Shown one piece after another: positions 51,598-64,000 of a stretch of DNA of 64,000 nt; the first letter of the stretch is position 1; each line of letters starts with the position of its first letter. The notes beneath the pieces are model-generated. The model did not search any database. It saw only the letters and a program-made list of their open reading frames with translations, and was not told the DNA's origin. Position numbers and translations under genes: made by a program. Source of the DNA: Williamwhitmania taraxaci. Its GTDB lineage: Bacteria > Bacteroidota > Bacteroidia > Bacteroidales > Williamwhitmaniaceae. Location: positions 1 to 64,000 of the forward strand of contig NZ_FMYP01000006.1 of the NCBI RefSeq assembly GCF_900096565.1, written 5' to 3'.

Positions 51598-52894
51598 TCA
51601 CTTTTTAAGTAGCCACAAACTATTCCCTCATAAAATCTTGGTGGGTGTTAGTGGCGGTATGGATTCAATGGTTTTACTCCATCTATTGAACCAATTAGAA
51701 ATTCCTATTGCCGTGGCGCACTGTAACTTTAGTTTACGGGGACTGGAATCAAATAAAGATGAAGAATCGGTTTCATCTTATTGCAACGACAACAATATCA
51801 CTCTATTTACAAAACGCTTCGATACCAATCAGCATTCACAAACCCATAGTGTTTCCATTGAGATGGCTGCTCGCGACCTGCGGTATGGCTGGTTTGAGGA
51901 ACTCTCAAATGAATTCGATTTTGACTACATCGCCATTGCTCATAACCTAAACGATTCCATCGAAACATTTTTCCTTAACCTAACCCGAGGCAGTGGGATT
52001 AAAGGGCTAACGGGAATTAGCCCCATCAACGGCAAAATCATACGGCCCCTTATCGACCTTAGCCGCGAAAACATTGCCGAGTATGCGCAGGAAAATAAAA
52101 TTCCATGGAGAATGGATGCTTCCAATCTCACTACAGTATACCGGCGCAATTTTATCCGACATAATATTCTTCCGCAATTTGTGGCGTTAAACCCTTCCTT
52201 TATTAGCACCATGCAACGCAACCTTGCGATTATGAATGGTGCCTCAAAAATCATTGAACTACATGCATCAGAAGCAAAAACAACACTTCTGTCGAAGCAT
52301 GGCTCAACCTACTGCATCAAAATCAGCGAACTAACAACAAAACTAGGATGGGAAACCTTACTGTTTGAAATACTAAATGAGTTTGGATTATCTTCCGGTG
52401 AATATGAATTAGCAAAAGGGATTCTATTCGCCCAAACAGGTAGCCGAGTGGTTACAAATAATTACACCATATGGAAAAACCGAGAGAATCTCGTGATCGA
52501 ACCAAATATGGAGCCCCACATAATCAAAGTAATTATTGAGAGTACCAACGGAGCCATCAGTTCACCAATAAAACTTAGTTGGAGTAGCACTCACCTAAAT
52601 ACCACTGACGCCAAGTGGCAATCGAATCAAGGAGTTTTTGAAGTTGAGAAACTAACCTTCCCACTTACCATCCGAAACTGGAGGGCAGGTGATTCGTTTA
52701 TTCCTTCGGGTATGACCGGAGCAAAAAAAATCAGCGACTTCCTTACCGATCAAAAAATCGAAAGCCAAAGCCGTAATTCGATACTCGTAATGGAATCGGA
52801 CGGAAAGATTGCATGGGTAATTGGACTCAGAGTCAGCGAACTGTTTCGCAAAACGGGGAAAACTGGCACCGCGATAATCTTTACACTTGACTAA
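51569..52894 (+). CDS. tilS: tRNA(Ile)-lysidine synthase
   Basis: 441 residues. It attaches lysine to C34 of tRNA-Ile(CAU), changing codon specificity from AUG to AUA. The PP-loop ATPase motif VGVSGGMDSM is at 25-34, followed by AHCNFSLRG, IAIAHNLNDSIETFF and RNFIRHNILP, then a C-terminal domain ending with NWRAGDSFIPSGMTGAKKISDF. The start overlaps pabB by 29 nt in another frame. It is convergent with the ABC-F gene, 4 nt apart. Confidence 0.95.
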   Translation: MEQISKKTINHFLSSHKLFPHKILVGVSGGMDSMVLLHLLNQLEIPIAVAHCNFSLRGLESNKDEESVSSYCNDNNITLFTKRFDTNQHSQTHSVSIEMAARDLRYGWFEELSNEFDFDYIAIAHNLNDSIETFFLNLTRGSGIKGLTGISPINGKIIRPLIDLSRENIAEYAQENKIPWRMDASNLTTVYRRNFIRHNILPQFVALNPSFISTMQRNLAIMNGASKIIELHASEAKTTLLSKHGSTYCIKISELTTKLGWETLLFEILNEFGLSSGEYELAKGILFAQTGSRVVTNNYTIWKNRENLVIEPNMEPHIIKVIIESTNGAISSPIKLSWSSTHLNTTDAKWQSNQGVFEVEKLTFPLTIRNWRAGDSFIPSGMTGAKKISDFLTDQKIESQSRNSILVMESDGKIAWVIGLRVSELFRKTGKTGTAIIFTLD

Positions 52895-52898
52895 CTAC

Positions 52899-54773
52899 TT
52901 AATCTCCATCTATTTCATTCAATTCAAGCCAGCGCATCTCCTTCTCTTCCACAATTGAAAGTATATCCCCTACTCTCGTCGATTTGTCTACAAGTAAGGT
53001 GCTGGAAAGGGTGCCGCTGCTAAGTTCGGTTTCGAGCGTTGCCTTTTCCATGCTCAAATCATCCAGCTCCTTTTCTAATGCTTCCAGTTCCATCTTCTCC
53101 TTAAAAGTGAGTTTTCGAGGACGGTCTACCTTAGGTTTCTTAACATCTACAGTAGTTTTGGTATCCCGTCTTTCTTTCTTCTCCTGTTTCTCCTGCTCCA
53201 TCTTGAAATCGCGCAGTTCAGAATATGACCCGACAAAATCCTTTATTACCCCGTTACCTTCAAAAATAAAGATGTGATCCACTACCTTATCCATGAAATA
53301 GCGATCGTGAGATACCACTAAAAGACAACCTGCAAAATCGCGCAAATAATCCTCCAATACATTCAGCGTTAGAATATCCAAATCGTTCGTTGGCTCATCC
53401 AAAACCAAGAAGTTGGGGCTTTTCATAAGTATCGTAAGCAGGTAGAGTCTACGTTTTTCGCCCCCGCTGAGCTTCGAAACAAATGATTGCTGCGAATCGG
53501 GAGGAAAAAGGAAAAGAGTTAGAAACTGGGATACAGTAAGCGTCTTATCCTTTCCAACCTTAACCACTTCCGCAATATCGCGAGCGATATCAATCACTTT
53601 CTTGGTTTCATCAAACTGTAATCCATCCTGACGGTAGTAGCCAAAAACAACCGTTTCGCCAACCTCTATTTTACCGGAATCGGCCTGCATTTCACCGGTA
53701 GCAATTTGCAGAAATGTGGTTTTCCCTGCTCCATTATCGCCAACAATCCCAACCTTTTCGCCACGGCTAAAGATATAATCGAGGTCGTTGAGTATAATCT
53801 GACTCCCGAATTTTTTGGAAACCCCTTCCATGCTAATTATCTTTCCACCTAACCTCGAACTCGCCGAGGAGATGTCTACCGAATCTTCCCTTCGGCCGGA
53901 GTTAGCCTTATCCTTGAGGTCGTAAAAGGCATCAATTCGGTATTTTGCTTTGGTTCCACGTGCTTGAGGTTGGCGATTCATCCAATCCTGCTCACGTCGA
54001 AGTAAATTCACCGCTTTCTCAACGGAGGCGGCATGCGCCTCGGTGCGCTGTTGTCGTTTTTCGAGGAAATAGGTATAATTCCCCTTATACTGGAAACATG
54101 TTTTAGCGTCTATCTCAATAATATCAGTACAAACCCGATCGAGGAAATACCTGTCATGGGTAACCATTAAAAGTGTAATGCTACTGCTAGAAAGATACCC
54201 TTCAAGCCACTCCACCATCTCCAGATCGAGGTGATTGGTAGGTTCGTCCAAAATCAAGAAATCGGGCTCATTAATAAGCACATTCGCAAGGGCCACCCTC
54301 TTCCGCTGGCCACCCGACAATTCACCCATCTTCTTGTCCAAAAAGTCGACTTTAAAGCGGGTAAGAATTTGCTTTACCCTTACCTCATAGTCCCAGGCTT
54401 TCATATGATCCATCTTCTCAATGAGCTCACCCAGGTCGTAATCACCCTTCCCTCGAACTGCCAACTCATAGTTACGAACCACCTCCACCATTTCGGATGA
54501 AGAAGCAAAGGCAGCTTGGTAAACCGTGAGGTCACTATTGTATTCTGGATCCTGATCAAGGTATCCGACAGTAATTCCATTTCGAAAAACAATTGCACCT
54601 GCTTCGGCACTATCCTTTCCCGATATAATATTGAGTAATGTGCTCTTACCTGCTCCGTTTCGGGCCACCAACGCTACGCGCTGATTCTCCTCTACCGAGA
54701 ATTTCAGTCCCTCAAAAAGGGTTAAATCACCAAAAGATTTTGTCAAGTTTTCAACTTGCAGGAAAGAAGCCAT
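52899..54773 (-). CDS. ABC-F ATPase (Uup-like)
   Basis: About 624 residues from ATG 54773 (MASFLQVENLTKSFG); an upstream in-frame ATG would add 23 unlikely residues. It has two ABC domains with Walker A ALVARNGAGKST and GIVGDNGAGKTT, signatures LSGGQRKRVALA and LSGGEKRRLYLL, and Walker B FLILDEPTNHLDL and FLVLDEPTNDLD, without membrane segments. The C-terminal 90 residues are a charged coiled coil (LTFKEKMELEALEKELDDL) as in Uup. ABC-F proteins act on ribosomes or in DNA/RNA transactions; Uup has been linked to replication fork and ribosome assembly functions. No resistance gene context is present. Confidence 0.95.
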   Translation of the reverse strand: MASFLQVENLTKSFGDLTLFEGLKFSVEENQRVALVARNGAGKSTLLNIISGKDSAEAGAIVFRNGITVGYLDQDPEYNSDLTVYQAAFASSSEMVEVVRNYELAVRGKGDYDLGELIEKMDHMKAWDYEVRVKQILTRFKVDFLDKKMGELSGGQRKRVALANVLINEPDFLILDEPTNHLDLEMVEWLEGYLSSSSITLLMVTHDRYFLDRVCTDIIEIDAKTCFQYKGNYTYFLEKRQQRTEAHAASVEKAVNLLRREQDWMNRQPQARGTKAKYRIDAFYDLKDKANSGRREDSVDISSASSRLGGKIISMEGVSKKFGSQIILNDLDYIFSRGEKVGIVGDNGAGKTTFLQIATGEMQADSGKIEVGETVVFGYYRQDGLQFDETKKVIDIARDIAEVVKVGKDKTLTVSQFLTLFLFPPDSQQSFVSKLSGGEKRRLYLLTILMKSPNFLVLDEPTNDLDILTLNVLEDYLRDFAGCLLVVSHDRYFMDKVVDHIFIFEGNGVIKDFVGSYSELRDFKMEQEKQEKKERRDTKTTVDVKKPKVDRPRKLTFKEKMELEALEKELDDLSMEKATLETELSSGTLSSTLLVDKSTRVGDILSIVEEKEMRWLELNEIDGD

Positions 54774-54983
54774 AAAAAATATTTTGTGCAAAGGTAACTC
54801 CATTCTTTGAGAAGTGAGTGCGAATAGTAATAAGTAAGGCACCTCTTACCTAAAGTCAGGAAAAAACAATGCATTAAATAATCAAAATGCCGAAAAGGAT
54901 TAACGCCTACGTAATTGTACATCAATGTTAACCTGCAACACATCTAATCTAAGGAAAAAAGGGCTTACTTTAGGAAAAAAAAG

Positions 54984-55646
54984 ATGACACGGAAAGCCCT
55001 TTTCGAGAAGGTAATTGCCTACTTTCAAGAGAATATGCCAATTGCGGAAACCGAACTACATTACAATAACCCATACGAGTTGCTGGTTGCCGTGATTCTA
55101 TCGGCACAATGCACCGATAAAAGAGTCAACGAGATCACTCCTGCCCTATTCAGGCAGTATCCTGTAGTAGCGAAGTTGGCCCAAGCAGAGGTTGCAGAAA
55201 TATTCGAAATAATTCGATCCTGCTCATATCCCAACAACAAAGCCAAACACCTTTCGGGAATGGCTAAAATGTTGACAACTGAGTTTAATGGAATTATGCC
55301 ATCGGATGTGGACGAACTGCAACGATTGCCTGGAGTAGGAAGAAAAACAGCCAATGTGATAGCTTCCGTAATATTTAACAAACCGGCACTTGCTGTAGAC
55401 ACCCATGTATTTAGGGTGGCAGCAAGAATTGGACTAACGGTTCAGGCAAGAAACCCACTAGAAACAGAACAACAGTTAGTCAAGCACATACCCGAAAAAC
55501 TTATCCCCATAGCCCACCACTGGCTAATCCTTCATGGGCGCTATGTTTGCACTGCCCGAAAACCGCAATGTAAGGATTGTGGCCTAGCAGAGATTTGCGT
55601 TTTCTATCAAAAAAACATCCAAAATCCCGATCAAAAAAAGAAATAG
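54984..55646 (+). CDS. nth: Endonuclease III
   Basis: 220 residues. A bifunctional DNA glycosylase/AP lyase for oxidised pyrimidines. The helix-hairpin-helix motif LPGVGRKTA includes the catalytic Lys121, with Asp139 in AVDTHVFRV. The [4Fe-4S] cluster is C189-x6-C196-x2-C199-x5-C205. It is monocistronic or reads into the sensor kinase, whose open frame overlaps it only as a non-coding extension. Confidence 0.97.
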   Translation: MTRKALFEKVIAYFQENMPIAETELHYNNPYELLVAVILSAQCTDKRVNEITPALFRQYPVVAKLAQAEVAEIFEIIRSCSYPNNKAKHLSGMAKMLTTEFNGIMPSDVDELQRLPGVGRKTANVIASVIFNKPALAVDTHVFRVAARIGLTVQARNPLETEQQLVKHIPEKLIPIAHHWLILHGRYVCTARKPQCKDCGLAEICVFYQKNIQNPDQKKK

Positions 55647-55708
55647 GCAAAACAGGTGCAAAAAACACGTCAATTCTCTATATTTACATCACCCCAGCCA
55701 AGTGGTTA

Positions 55709-59302
<3,594 letters not shown>

Positions 59303-59363
59303 GTGTTATTCTCGTGTTTAAACAAAACTAAAAACACAATTACAATCCAAAATTACAGCAACT

Positions 59364-59849
59364 ATGAAAAGGATTATATTCATCACTACTCTGCTCATCA
59401 TGAGCATATTTTCGTTGACATCCAAAGGACAAACGCTTCCTCCACTTAACCAAAAAATTGTTGACTATGTCAAAACTGTTATTGGCAAAAAAGTGGACCG
59501 TGGCGAATGCTGGGATCTAGCTAATAGAGCGCTTACCGACAACAAGGCCGAGTGGGATGGCGAATATAAGTATGGAACACTACTTAATCCGAAGAAGGAT
59601 GAAATACTACCCGGAGATATCATTCAGTTCGAGAAAGTAAAAGTAGTGTTTAAGGTTGGCAACACAACCACAACCGAAATGATGCCTCACCACACAGCAA
59701 TTGTATACCGTGTAATAGAAGCAGGCACCTACGAACTGGCCCATCAAAACACAGGCTTCTCTGGTCGAAAGGTAGGTCTTAGCGAATTCAACTTAAACAA
59801 CATGGTAAAAGGGAAAATTTATTTCTATCGTCCCGAGTATAAAAAGTAA
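59364..59849 (+). CDS. Exported BBC1/AIM3-like cysteine-protease-fold protein
   Basis: 161 residues with a signal peptide (IIFITTLLIMSIFSLTSKGQ). The candidate catalytic Cys49 is in RGECWDLANRAL, with His109/110 in MMPHHTAIVYRV and His127 as further candidates. The arrangement is that of the NlpC/P60-like BBC1/AIM3 cysteine-proteinase fold. A periplasmic role is likely, but no substrate is known. It is followed by the TlpA-like gene after 29 nt and may share its transcript. Confidence 0.72.
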   Translation: MKRIIFITTLLIMSIFSLTSKGQTLPPLNQKIVDYVKTVIGKKVDRGECWDLANRALTDNKAEWDGEYKYGTLLNPKKDEILPGDIIQFEKVKVVFKVGNTTTTEMMPHHTAIVYRVIEAGTYELAHQNTGFSGRKVGLSEFNLNNMVKGKIYFYRPEYKK

Positions 59850-59878
59850 AGAATAATCAAAACAGAAAAACATATACC

Positions 59879-61246
59879 ATGATTCGTCTAATAACTATTG
59901 GCTTTTTTCTTCAATTTTCTGCTTTTTGCGCGTTAGGGCAAACCATTACCTTCACTGTTAAAGAAAGCCCAATACCCAAAGCATATTTGTTTTTGAACCA
60001 TGGGAATAACACCGAGAGAGTAGACTCTGCAATGCTAGAAGACGGAGGGAGATATGTATTCACGGAAAATAAGAATCGAGTTTCCGGCGAATACACCCTT
60101 TCACTTCCGGGCAAAGGGGAAATAAAATTCATCTATGCTGGAACAGATGTGGATGCAATCGGCAATTTTAAAAATTTAGAAGAGTCTATTGAATACCTCA
60201 CCTCTGACGACAATCAAGCATACGGGGCTTTCTTAATGGCCAAAAAACTATATGAGAAGAAAAAAGAGTTGCTCGAGAAAATAGAAGTTTTATACCCCGA
60301 CAGTAGTCTACAAAGAAAAATATTTCGCAAAGAGATAAAAACAGCGGAACAAGAGTTTTGGTTGGGAAGTCAACAAATTGCTAAAAACAACCCAACACTG
60401 CTCGCATCCACCATAATTAAAGCCACTATTGGAAAAAAGTCCGCCGATAAAATCACATCAGAAGCAGCGGCAACTTGGACCAAAGAGCATTTTTGGGATG
60501 GAATAAACCTATCCGATCCTCGATTAGAGTTCACCGAGATAGGTGGAAGTCTGATTTGGAATTATCTTGAACTTTATTTTGACAACAGCCTAAACAAGGA
60601 AGACCAGGAGACTGAATTTAAGAAAGCATTAAACAGGTCATTTGGGCGATCGGATATTGCTGAGAATCTCGTTATTTTTTGGGCCAATGAACTCTTCAAA
60701 GTATTTTCCGAAACCGACTACGAGGGAATGACAGCGTTTCTATGGGATACGTTTATTGAGTCGAACTGCAGCACAATGGATAAGAGACCACTGACAGCCA
60801 CCGATATTCAAAAGATAAAGCAAACCGCTGTTGGTGAAAAAGCCTTTGACTTTACCTTTCGCGTAAAAGGAAAGAAGTTGAAACTATCCAAAGTAGAGGC
60901 CACATACAAATTGGTGCTCTTTTGGTCGAGCTGGTGCCCTCATTGTATTATAGAACTCCCCCACATTAAAGAGATTTACGAAACATACCATCCGCTTGGA
61001 TTTGAAATCATTGGTGTATCGCTCGACTATGGCGAGAAAGAATACTCAAGTTTTCTTGAACGAGAACAGCTTGATTGGTTCAACTATCTCGATCCGGAAC
61101 CCTATGAGAGTGAGTTGAGCCAGGCATACAATGTAACCGGAACGCCAAAAATGGTATTGGTAGACCAAAACCTTACCATTCTATCCAAACCAGCTACTGC
61201 CGAACAGCTAAAATCGAAACTGAAGGAACTATTCAAGAAACCCTAG
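59879..61246 (+). CDS. TlpA-like thiol-disulfide protein with DUF4369-type N-terminus
   Basis: 455 residues with a signal peptide (IGFFLQFSAFCALGQ). The N-terminal 130 residues are beta-rich as in DUF4369 proteins of Bacteroidota (KAYLFLNHGNN, VDSAMLEDGGRYVF), a middle helical part follows, and the thioredoxin domain carries the redox motif C353-P-H-C356 in WSSWCPHCIIELPHIKEI, then FEIIGVSLDYGEKEY and GTPKMVLVDQN with cis-Pro. It probably works in the periplasm as a disulfide reductase or isomerase. A DUF4440 gene follows after 3 nt. Confidence 0.9.
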   Translation: MIRLITIGFFLQFSAFCALGQTITFTVKESPIPKAYLFLNHGNNTERVDSAMLEDGGRYVFTENKNRVSGEYTLSLPGKGEIKFIYAGTDVDAIGNFKNLEESIEYLTSDDNQAYGAFLMAKKLYEKKKELLEKIEVLYPDSSLQRKIFRKEIKTAEQEFWLGSQQIAKNNPTLLASTIIKATIGKKSADKITSEAAATWTKEHFWDGINLSDPRLEFTEIGGSLIWNYLELYFDNSLNKEDQETEFKKALNRSFGRSDIAENLVIFWANELFKVFSETDYEGMTAFLWDTFIESNCSTMDKRPLTATDIQKIKQTAVGEKAFDFTFRVKGKKLKLSKVEATYKLVLFWSSWCPHCIIELPHIKEIYETYHPLGFEIIGVSLDYGEKEYSSFLEREQLDWFNYLDPEPYESELSQAYNVTGTPKMVLVDQNLTILSKPATAEQLKSKLKELFKKP

Positions 61247-61249
61247 CAT

Positions 61250-61699
61250 ATGAAAACGCCCATCCTTATTACAGCAATGGCAATAGTCGTTATAACAAGT
61301 TGTCAGATGCAAAATCAAAGCGAAAAAAGAGAGCAATTCAAAAAAGAAATAGTAGCAGCAGAGCATGCTTTTGCACAAATGGTGAAAGAAAAGGGATTAA
61401 AAGAGGCCTTTTCCTTTTTTGCTGCCGACAGTGCAGTCCTTAATCGCAGCGACGTTATTCACAAGGGAAAGGAGGCAATAAGCGCACTCTACTCCAATTC
61501 CAGTGGGCTTCAAAATGTGACGTTAACCTGGACTCCCGATTATGTAGATGTTTCGTCATCAGGCGACCTAGGATATACCTATGGAAAGTATCAATACTCA
61601 GGAATAGACTCTTTTGGAAAAACGGTTGTGAGCACGGGGATATTTCACACGGTATGAAAAAGACAAGTCGATGGCAGTTGGAAATTTGTTTGGGATTAA
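61250..61699 (+). pseudogene. DUF4440-family lipoprotein gene with premature in-frame TGA
   Basis: A SnoaL-like/DUF4440 fold with a lipobox VITSC (Cys18). The reading frame stops at TGA 61655-61657 after GIFHTV. The 13 following in-frame codons encode KRQVDGSWKFVWD, then TAA at 61697. That is the ending expected of the family (a Trp, a short Lys-rich turn, then W-K-F-x-W-D), so the TGA replaces TGG, a single base change. The truncated product of 135 residues lacks the last beta strand, which would destabilise the fold. The full product would be 149 residues. It follows the TlpA-like gene by 3 nt and a strong terminator follows the true end. Confidence 0.8.
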
Positions 61700-61720
61700 T
61701 GCAACTTCCCCTAATATAGA

Positions 61721-61758
61721 AAGGCGGATACTCCAGTTAAGAGTATCCGCCTTTTTAC
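61721..61758. terminator. Strong terminator hairpin between the DUF4440 gene and the carboxyltransferase gene
   Basis: 13-bp perfect stem AAGGCGGATACTC with GAGTATCCGCCTT, loop CAGTTAA, tail TTT on the plus strand. It lies between convergent genes and may work in both directions, though the minus-strand tail is poor. Confidence 0.8.
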
Positions 61759-61771
61759 TTGATTTGAGTTA

Positions 61772-63466
61772 CTACATATTCAGCAACGCTTCAGTTACCA
61801 TCTGGTTGCGCTCTTCGGTAGTCATATTAGCAATACGCTCCCGCTCGGCCTCTTCCCGTGCAGCACGCTCCTTATCCACAGCTAACTTCTTCTCAAGATA
61901 CAATCCGTGAATTTTATCTTCAAGGTATTTTGAAGCAACTGCAGGAAACAGTTCCAGAAGCAACTCTTCCTTTTCGTTCTTAGCTAGGAAAATATCCTTG
62001 CCATACTCTGGAAAAGAAGGATTTGGCTGGCGCTGGTAAGCCTCAGTATTATAGGGCACTTCGTCTCGAGTTCCGGCAATCTTCATTCTGAAATCGGGAT
62101 CCACTGGTATGGGCGTTTTGCCATAAGAGCCCTTAACAAGATTCACAAACTGAATTGATTTACTTGTATAGAACGGCAACCCCTTGTTCTCGTCGATAAT
62201 GCAGTTTACTGCCTGAGCACCAACAATTTGACTAGTAGGCGTAACAAGCGGAGGACAACCTGCCGCCAAGCGAACGGTTGGAATAATCTCCATTACCCTC
62301 GGTATTAAATTTTCCAGCTGCAGCTGCTTAAGCTGAGCGAGCATGTTGGTATACATGCCGCCTGGTACTTCGGCAAACTTAACAACCTCATCGGGTTCAG
62401 GGAAGTTAAAATACTTCTCAATACCGTAACAGGCTTTTAGTAAAGCCTCTTCATCATCAGCCTTCGCTGCCTCAACTGCCTGATCAAAGAGTTTTTCAAT
62501 ATTAGCTGGCAGCTTATCTTTAGTAATATCAAAATCGATAGGGAACAACTTATAGCTATCCACGCTAGCCAACTCTTGACGAATAACCTTTAACTCCTTA
62601 TTGATTCGAACAACAGCATCGAGATTTACGCCAGTTTCAATATCGAGTTTGTTGCAAAAGATTTGAATGATTTCGAACGAAGGAGCTGCAGGACCACCCG
62701 AGAAATTTAGAATTGCAGTATCTAGAATGTCAATACCATTAACAAGCGCCATTACAAAAGCACCTAAGCCATAACCAGGCGTGCAGTGCGTATGGAAATC
62801 GATGGGAATAGAAACATTACTCTTGAGAGCACGAATAATTTTCCCAGCCTTGGAGGGAGGAATTAAACCAGCCATATCCTTCAAGGTAATCATATCGGCT
62901 CCCATACCTTCTAATTCACGAGCCATTTTCACAAAATAATCGATGGTGAAAATCTCTGATGGTAATCGCTTTCCTTTTAGCAGTGCTAAAAACTTCTCTT
63001 TTCGAGTAAACTTTGGATCTACGGTATAGCAAACGGTGCAATCAGCTATTCCACCATTCTCCTTGACATACTTAATGGTACTTCGTATGTTAGAAGCATC
63101 ATTCAGCGCATCAAAAATACGCATTATAGAAATCCCTGATTTTACTGCATTCCTGTTGAATCCCTCTATAACAGACTCCGGATAAGGATTATATCCGAAC
63201 AGGTTTCGACCACGTGAAAGCGCTGTGAGTTTGGAAACATCTCCAATTTCACGTTTAATGGTTTCCAATCGCTCCCATGGATCCTCATTGAGATACCTCA
63301 TTATTGAATCGGGAATAGCACCACCCCATACTTCCATTGCATAGAAACCAGCCTCACGGTATATGGGCAAAACCCGGTCTATTTGTTCTTGAGTCATTCG
63401 AGTGGCGAAAAGGGATTGCTGACCATCGCGCAATGTAACGTCCCTCACTAAAAGTTTCCTTGCCAT
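61772..63466 (-). CDS. Carboxyltransferase subunit of a biotin-dependent decarboxylase/carboxylase (OadA/PycB type) without biotin domain
   Basis: 564 residues. A DRE-TIM barrel with RDVTLRDGQQSLFATRM (metal-binding Asp), the carboxylated-lysine motif MITLKDMAGL and HTHCTPGYGLGAF, then the PYC/OADA conserved carboxylase domain (EVPGGMYTNMLAQLKQL, PYNTEAYQRQPNP). The usual C-terminal biotinyl domain is missing; the protein ends in a charged helix, EEAERERIANMTTEERNQM. The carrier must be a separate protein elsewhere. Function is either oxaloacetate decarboxylation (sodium pump) or pyruvate carboxylation. It is monocistronic here, convergent with the DUF4440 gene. Confidence 0.92.
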   Translation of the reverse strand: MARKLLVRDVTLRDGQQSLFATRMTQEQIDRVLPIYREAGFYAMEVWGGAIPDSIMRYLNEDPWERLETIKREIGDVSKLTALSRGRNLFGYNPYPESVIEGFNRNAVKSGISIMRIFDALNDASNIRSTIKYVKENGGIADCTVCYTVDPKFTRKEKFLALLKGKRLPSEIFTIDYFVKMARELEGMGADMITLKDMAGLIPPSKAGKIIRALKSNVSIPIDFHTHCTPGYGLGAFVMALVNGIDILDTAILNFSGGPAAPSFEIIQIFCNKLDIETGVNLDAVVRINKELKVIRQELASVDSYKLFPIDFDITKDKLPANIEKLFDQAVEAAKADDEEALLKACYGIEKYFNFPEPDEVVKFAEVPGGMYTNMLAQLKQLQLENLIPRVMEIIPTVRLAAGCPPLVTPTSQIVGAQAVNCIIDENKGLPFYTSKSIQFVNLVKGSYGKTPIPVDPDFRMKIAGTRDEVPYNTEAYQRQPNPSFPEYGKDIFLAKNEKEELLLELFPAVASKYLEDKIHGLYLEKKLAVDKERAAREEAERERIANMTTEERNQMVTEALLNM

Positions 63467-63783
63467 ACAACTGAATTATATTTTTGTTTTTAATTGTTAT
63501 CAGAATAACACTGCAAAGTTGCAGAAAGTTCATCGGGCAGTAGAATTAAATTGTATGTTCTACAATAGATTTCCCCGTGACATTGCTCAACAAAACCAGT
63601 GCAAACGATTGCTCTTTGATTAATTGACAAGAAAAAGACATGGTGCATATTCCATTAAGTAGAAAGACGCATAGCCAATTCCAGCAATAAGATATCGTAA
63701 TCGCTTTAGGAGCAATTTAACTACGGGAGTATTCGGCCCTCATGTATCAATAATCCTAAGAAAGATAATCGCGATAAGGCTGT
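63467..63783. other. 317-nt intergenic region, featureless
   Basis: It lies between the carboxyltransferase start and the stop of the TPR gene. It must carry the promoter of the carboxyltransferase, but I saw no clear TTTG/TAnnTTTG pair at proper spacing. No repeat, hairpin or gene was recognised. Confidence 0.5.
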
Positions 63784-64000
63784 TTATCGGCAATTTCGAG
63801 CTACCATGCTTTGGGCATCGAGGTTACCCATAGATGCAGCTTTTTTATAATCGATGCAGGCACCCTGCTCATCGCCCATTGCAGAACGGGCATATCCTTT
63901 TTGAAGATAGATGGAGGCCTTAGGAGGATCCAAATCGAGCACCATGGCATAATCATCAACCGCGTATTTGTAACTGTTGGTTTTCATATAGATTGTGGCC
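63784..64000 (-). CDS. Partial TPR/Sel1-type repeat protein, running off the window edge
   Basis: The C-terminal 71 residues of a gene that continues beyond base 64000. The frame is open to the edge, with ATIY upstream of the first internal Met, so the ATG at 63987 need not be the start. The residues NSYKYAVDDYAMVLDLDP and AGYARSAMGDEQGACIDYKKAASMG-like text follow the 34-residue TPR spacing, with ASIYLQKGYA in between. TPR proteins act as protein-interaction scaffolds. The N-terminus, any signal peptide and the number of repeats are not visible. Confidence 0.75.
   Translation of the reverse strand, partial: ATIYMKTNSYKYAVDDYAMVLDLDPPKASIYLQKGYARSAMGDEQGACIDYKKAASMGNLDAQSMVARNCR

Noticed and set aside
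61655-61657. TGA read as Trp or selenocysteine in the DUF4440 gene
   Set aside because: Other genes end in TGA (for example the amidohydrolase/alr and HAD/GH130 overlaps, and the nuclease), and no selenocysteine-insertion hairpin or related gene was seen.

Overview
The window comes from a member of the Bacteroidota, most likely class Bacteroidia. The evidence is a SusC-type TonB receptor with a carboxypeptidase-like N-terminal domain beside a DUF4249 lipoprotein, FadL/OmpP1 and BamA-like barrels, a DUF4369/TlpA thioredoxin protein, WbqC, a YhcH protein, an archaeal-type ProRS, SiaB/SiaC-type proteins, and promoters of the Bacteroidota TAnnTTTG type. The genus cannot be told from the sequence alone. 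No tRNA, rRNA, CRISPR array, insertion sequence or prophage was recognised, so this is mostly chromosomal core plus lineage-specific genes.

Layout: 0.1-7.5 kb (minus strand) is an energy and stress block: a small acidic Bacteroidota protein, a universal stress protein, an apparent ldh-pyk-HAD-GH130 operon, gpmA and a radical SAM enzyme. Three transcription units here share a 66-bp promoter module with exactly conserved spacing, which is the most striking non-coding signal in the window. The HAD gene of the operon is interrupted by one in-frame TAA. 7.6-11.4 kb is a CheB-CheR-PAS-histidine kinase-receiver protein. 11.4-17.2 kb holds repeats, an amino acid permease, a translationally coupled amidohydrolase/alanine racemase pair and a pentapeptide-repeat protein. 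17.2-21.1 kb has a TerB-like/FHA-like/ABCG fusion and a YhhQ queuosine-precursor transporter. 21.2-25.1 kb is an outer-membrane operon (small barrel, TonB receptor, DUF4249 lipoprotein). 25.4-31.7 kb carries a secreted nuclease, a nucleoside hydrolase-like/YhcH pair, DoxX, DUF486 and a Trk/Ktr potassium system.

32.1-39.9 kb (plus strand) carries SiaC, a 95-aa conserved protein, a MalY/PatB C-S lyase, a serine hydrolase, a dihydroorotate dehydrogenase-like protein, a class II photolyase, a secreted phosphodiesterase and WbqC. 40.0-42.7 kb (minus) has a FadL-like porin and a Gly/Tyr-rich lipoprotein. 42.8-52.9 kb (plus) has ProRS, an unknown protein, an M49-like lipoprotein peptidase, SiaB, a BamA-like barrel, peroxiredoxin, PabB and TilS. 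52.9-61.7 kb has an ABC-F ATPase, endonuclease III, a multi-PAS hybrid histidine kinase, a cysteine-protease-fold protein, a TlpA-like protein and a DUF4440 lipoprotein cut short by an in-frame TGA. The end holds a biotin-dependent carboxyltransferase subunit without a biotin domain and a partial TPR protein.

Themes: lower glycolysis and fermentation (ldh, pyk, gpmA) wired to stress proteins through one promoter architecture; sensory hybrid kinases and a SiaB/SiaC switch; and envelope functions. Two genes broken by single C:G-to-T:A stop mutations are the clearest anomalies in coding sequence.
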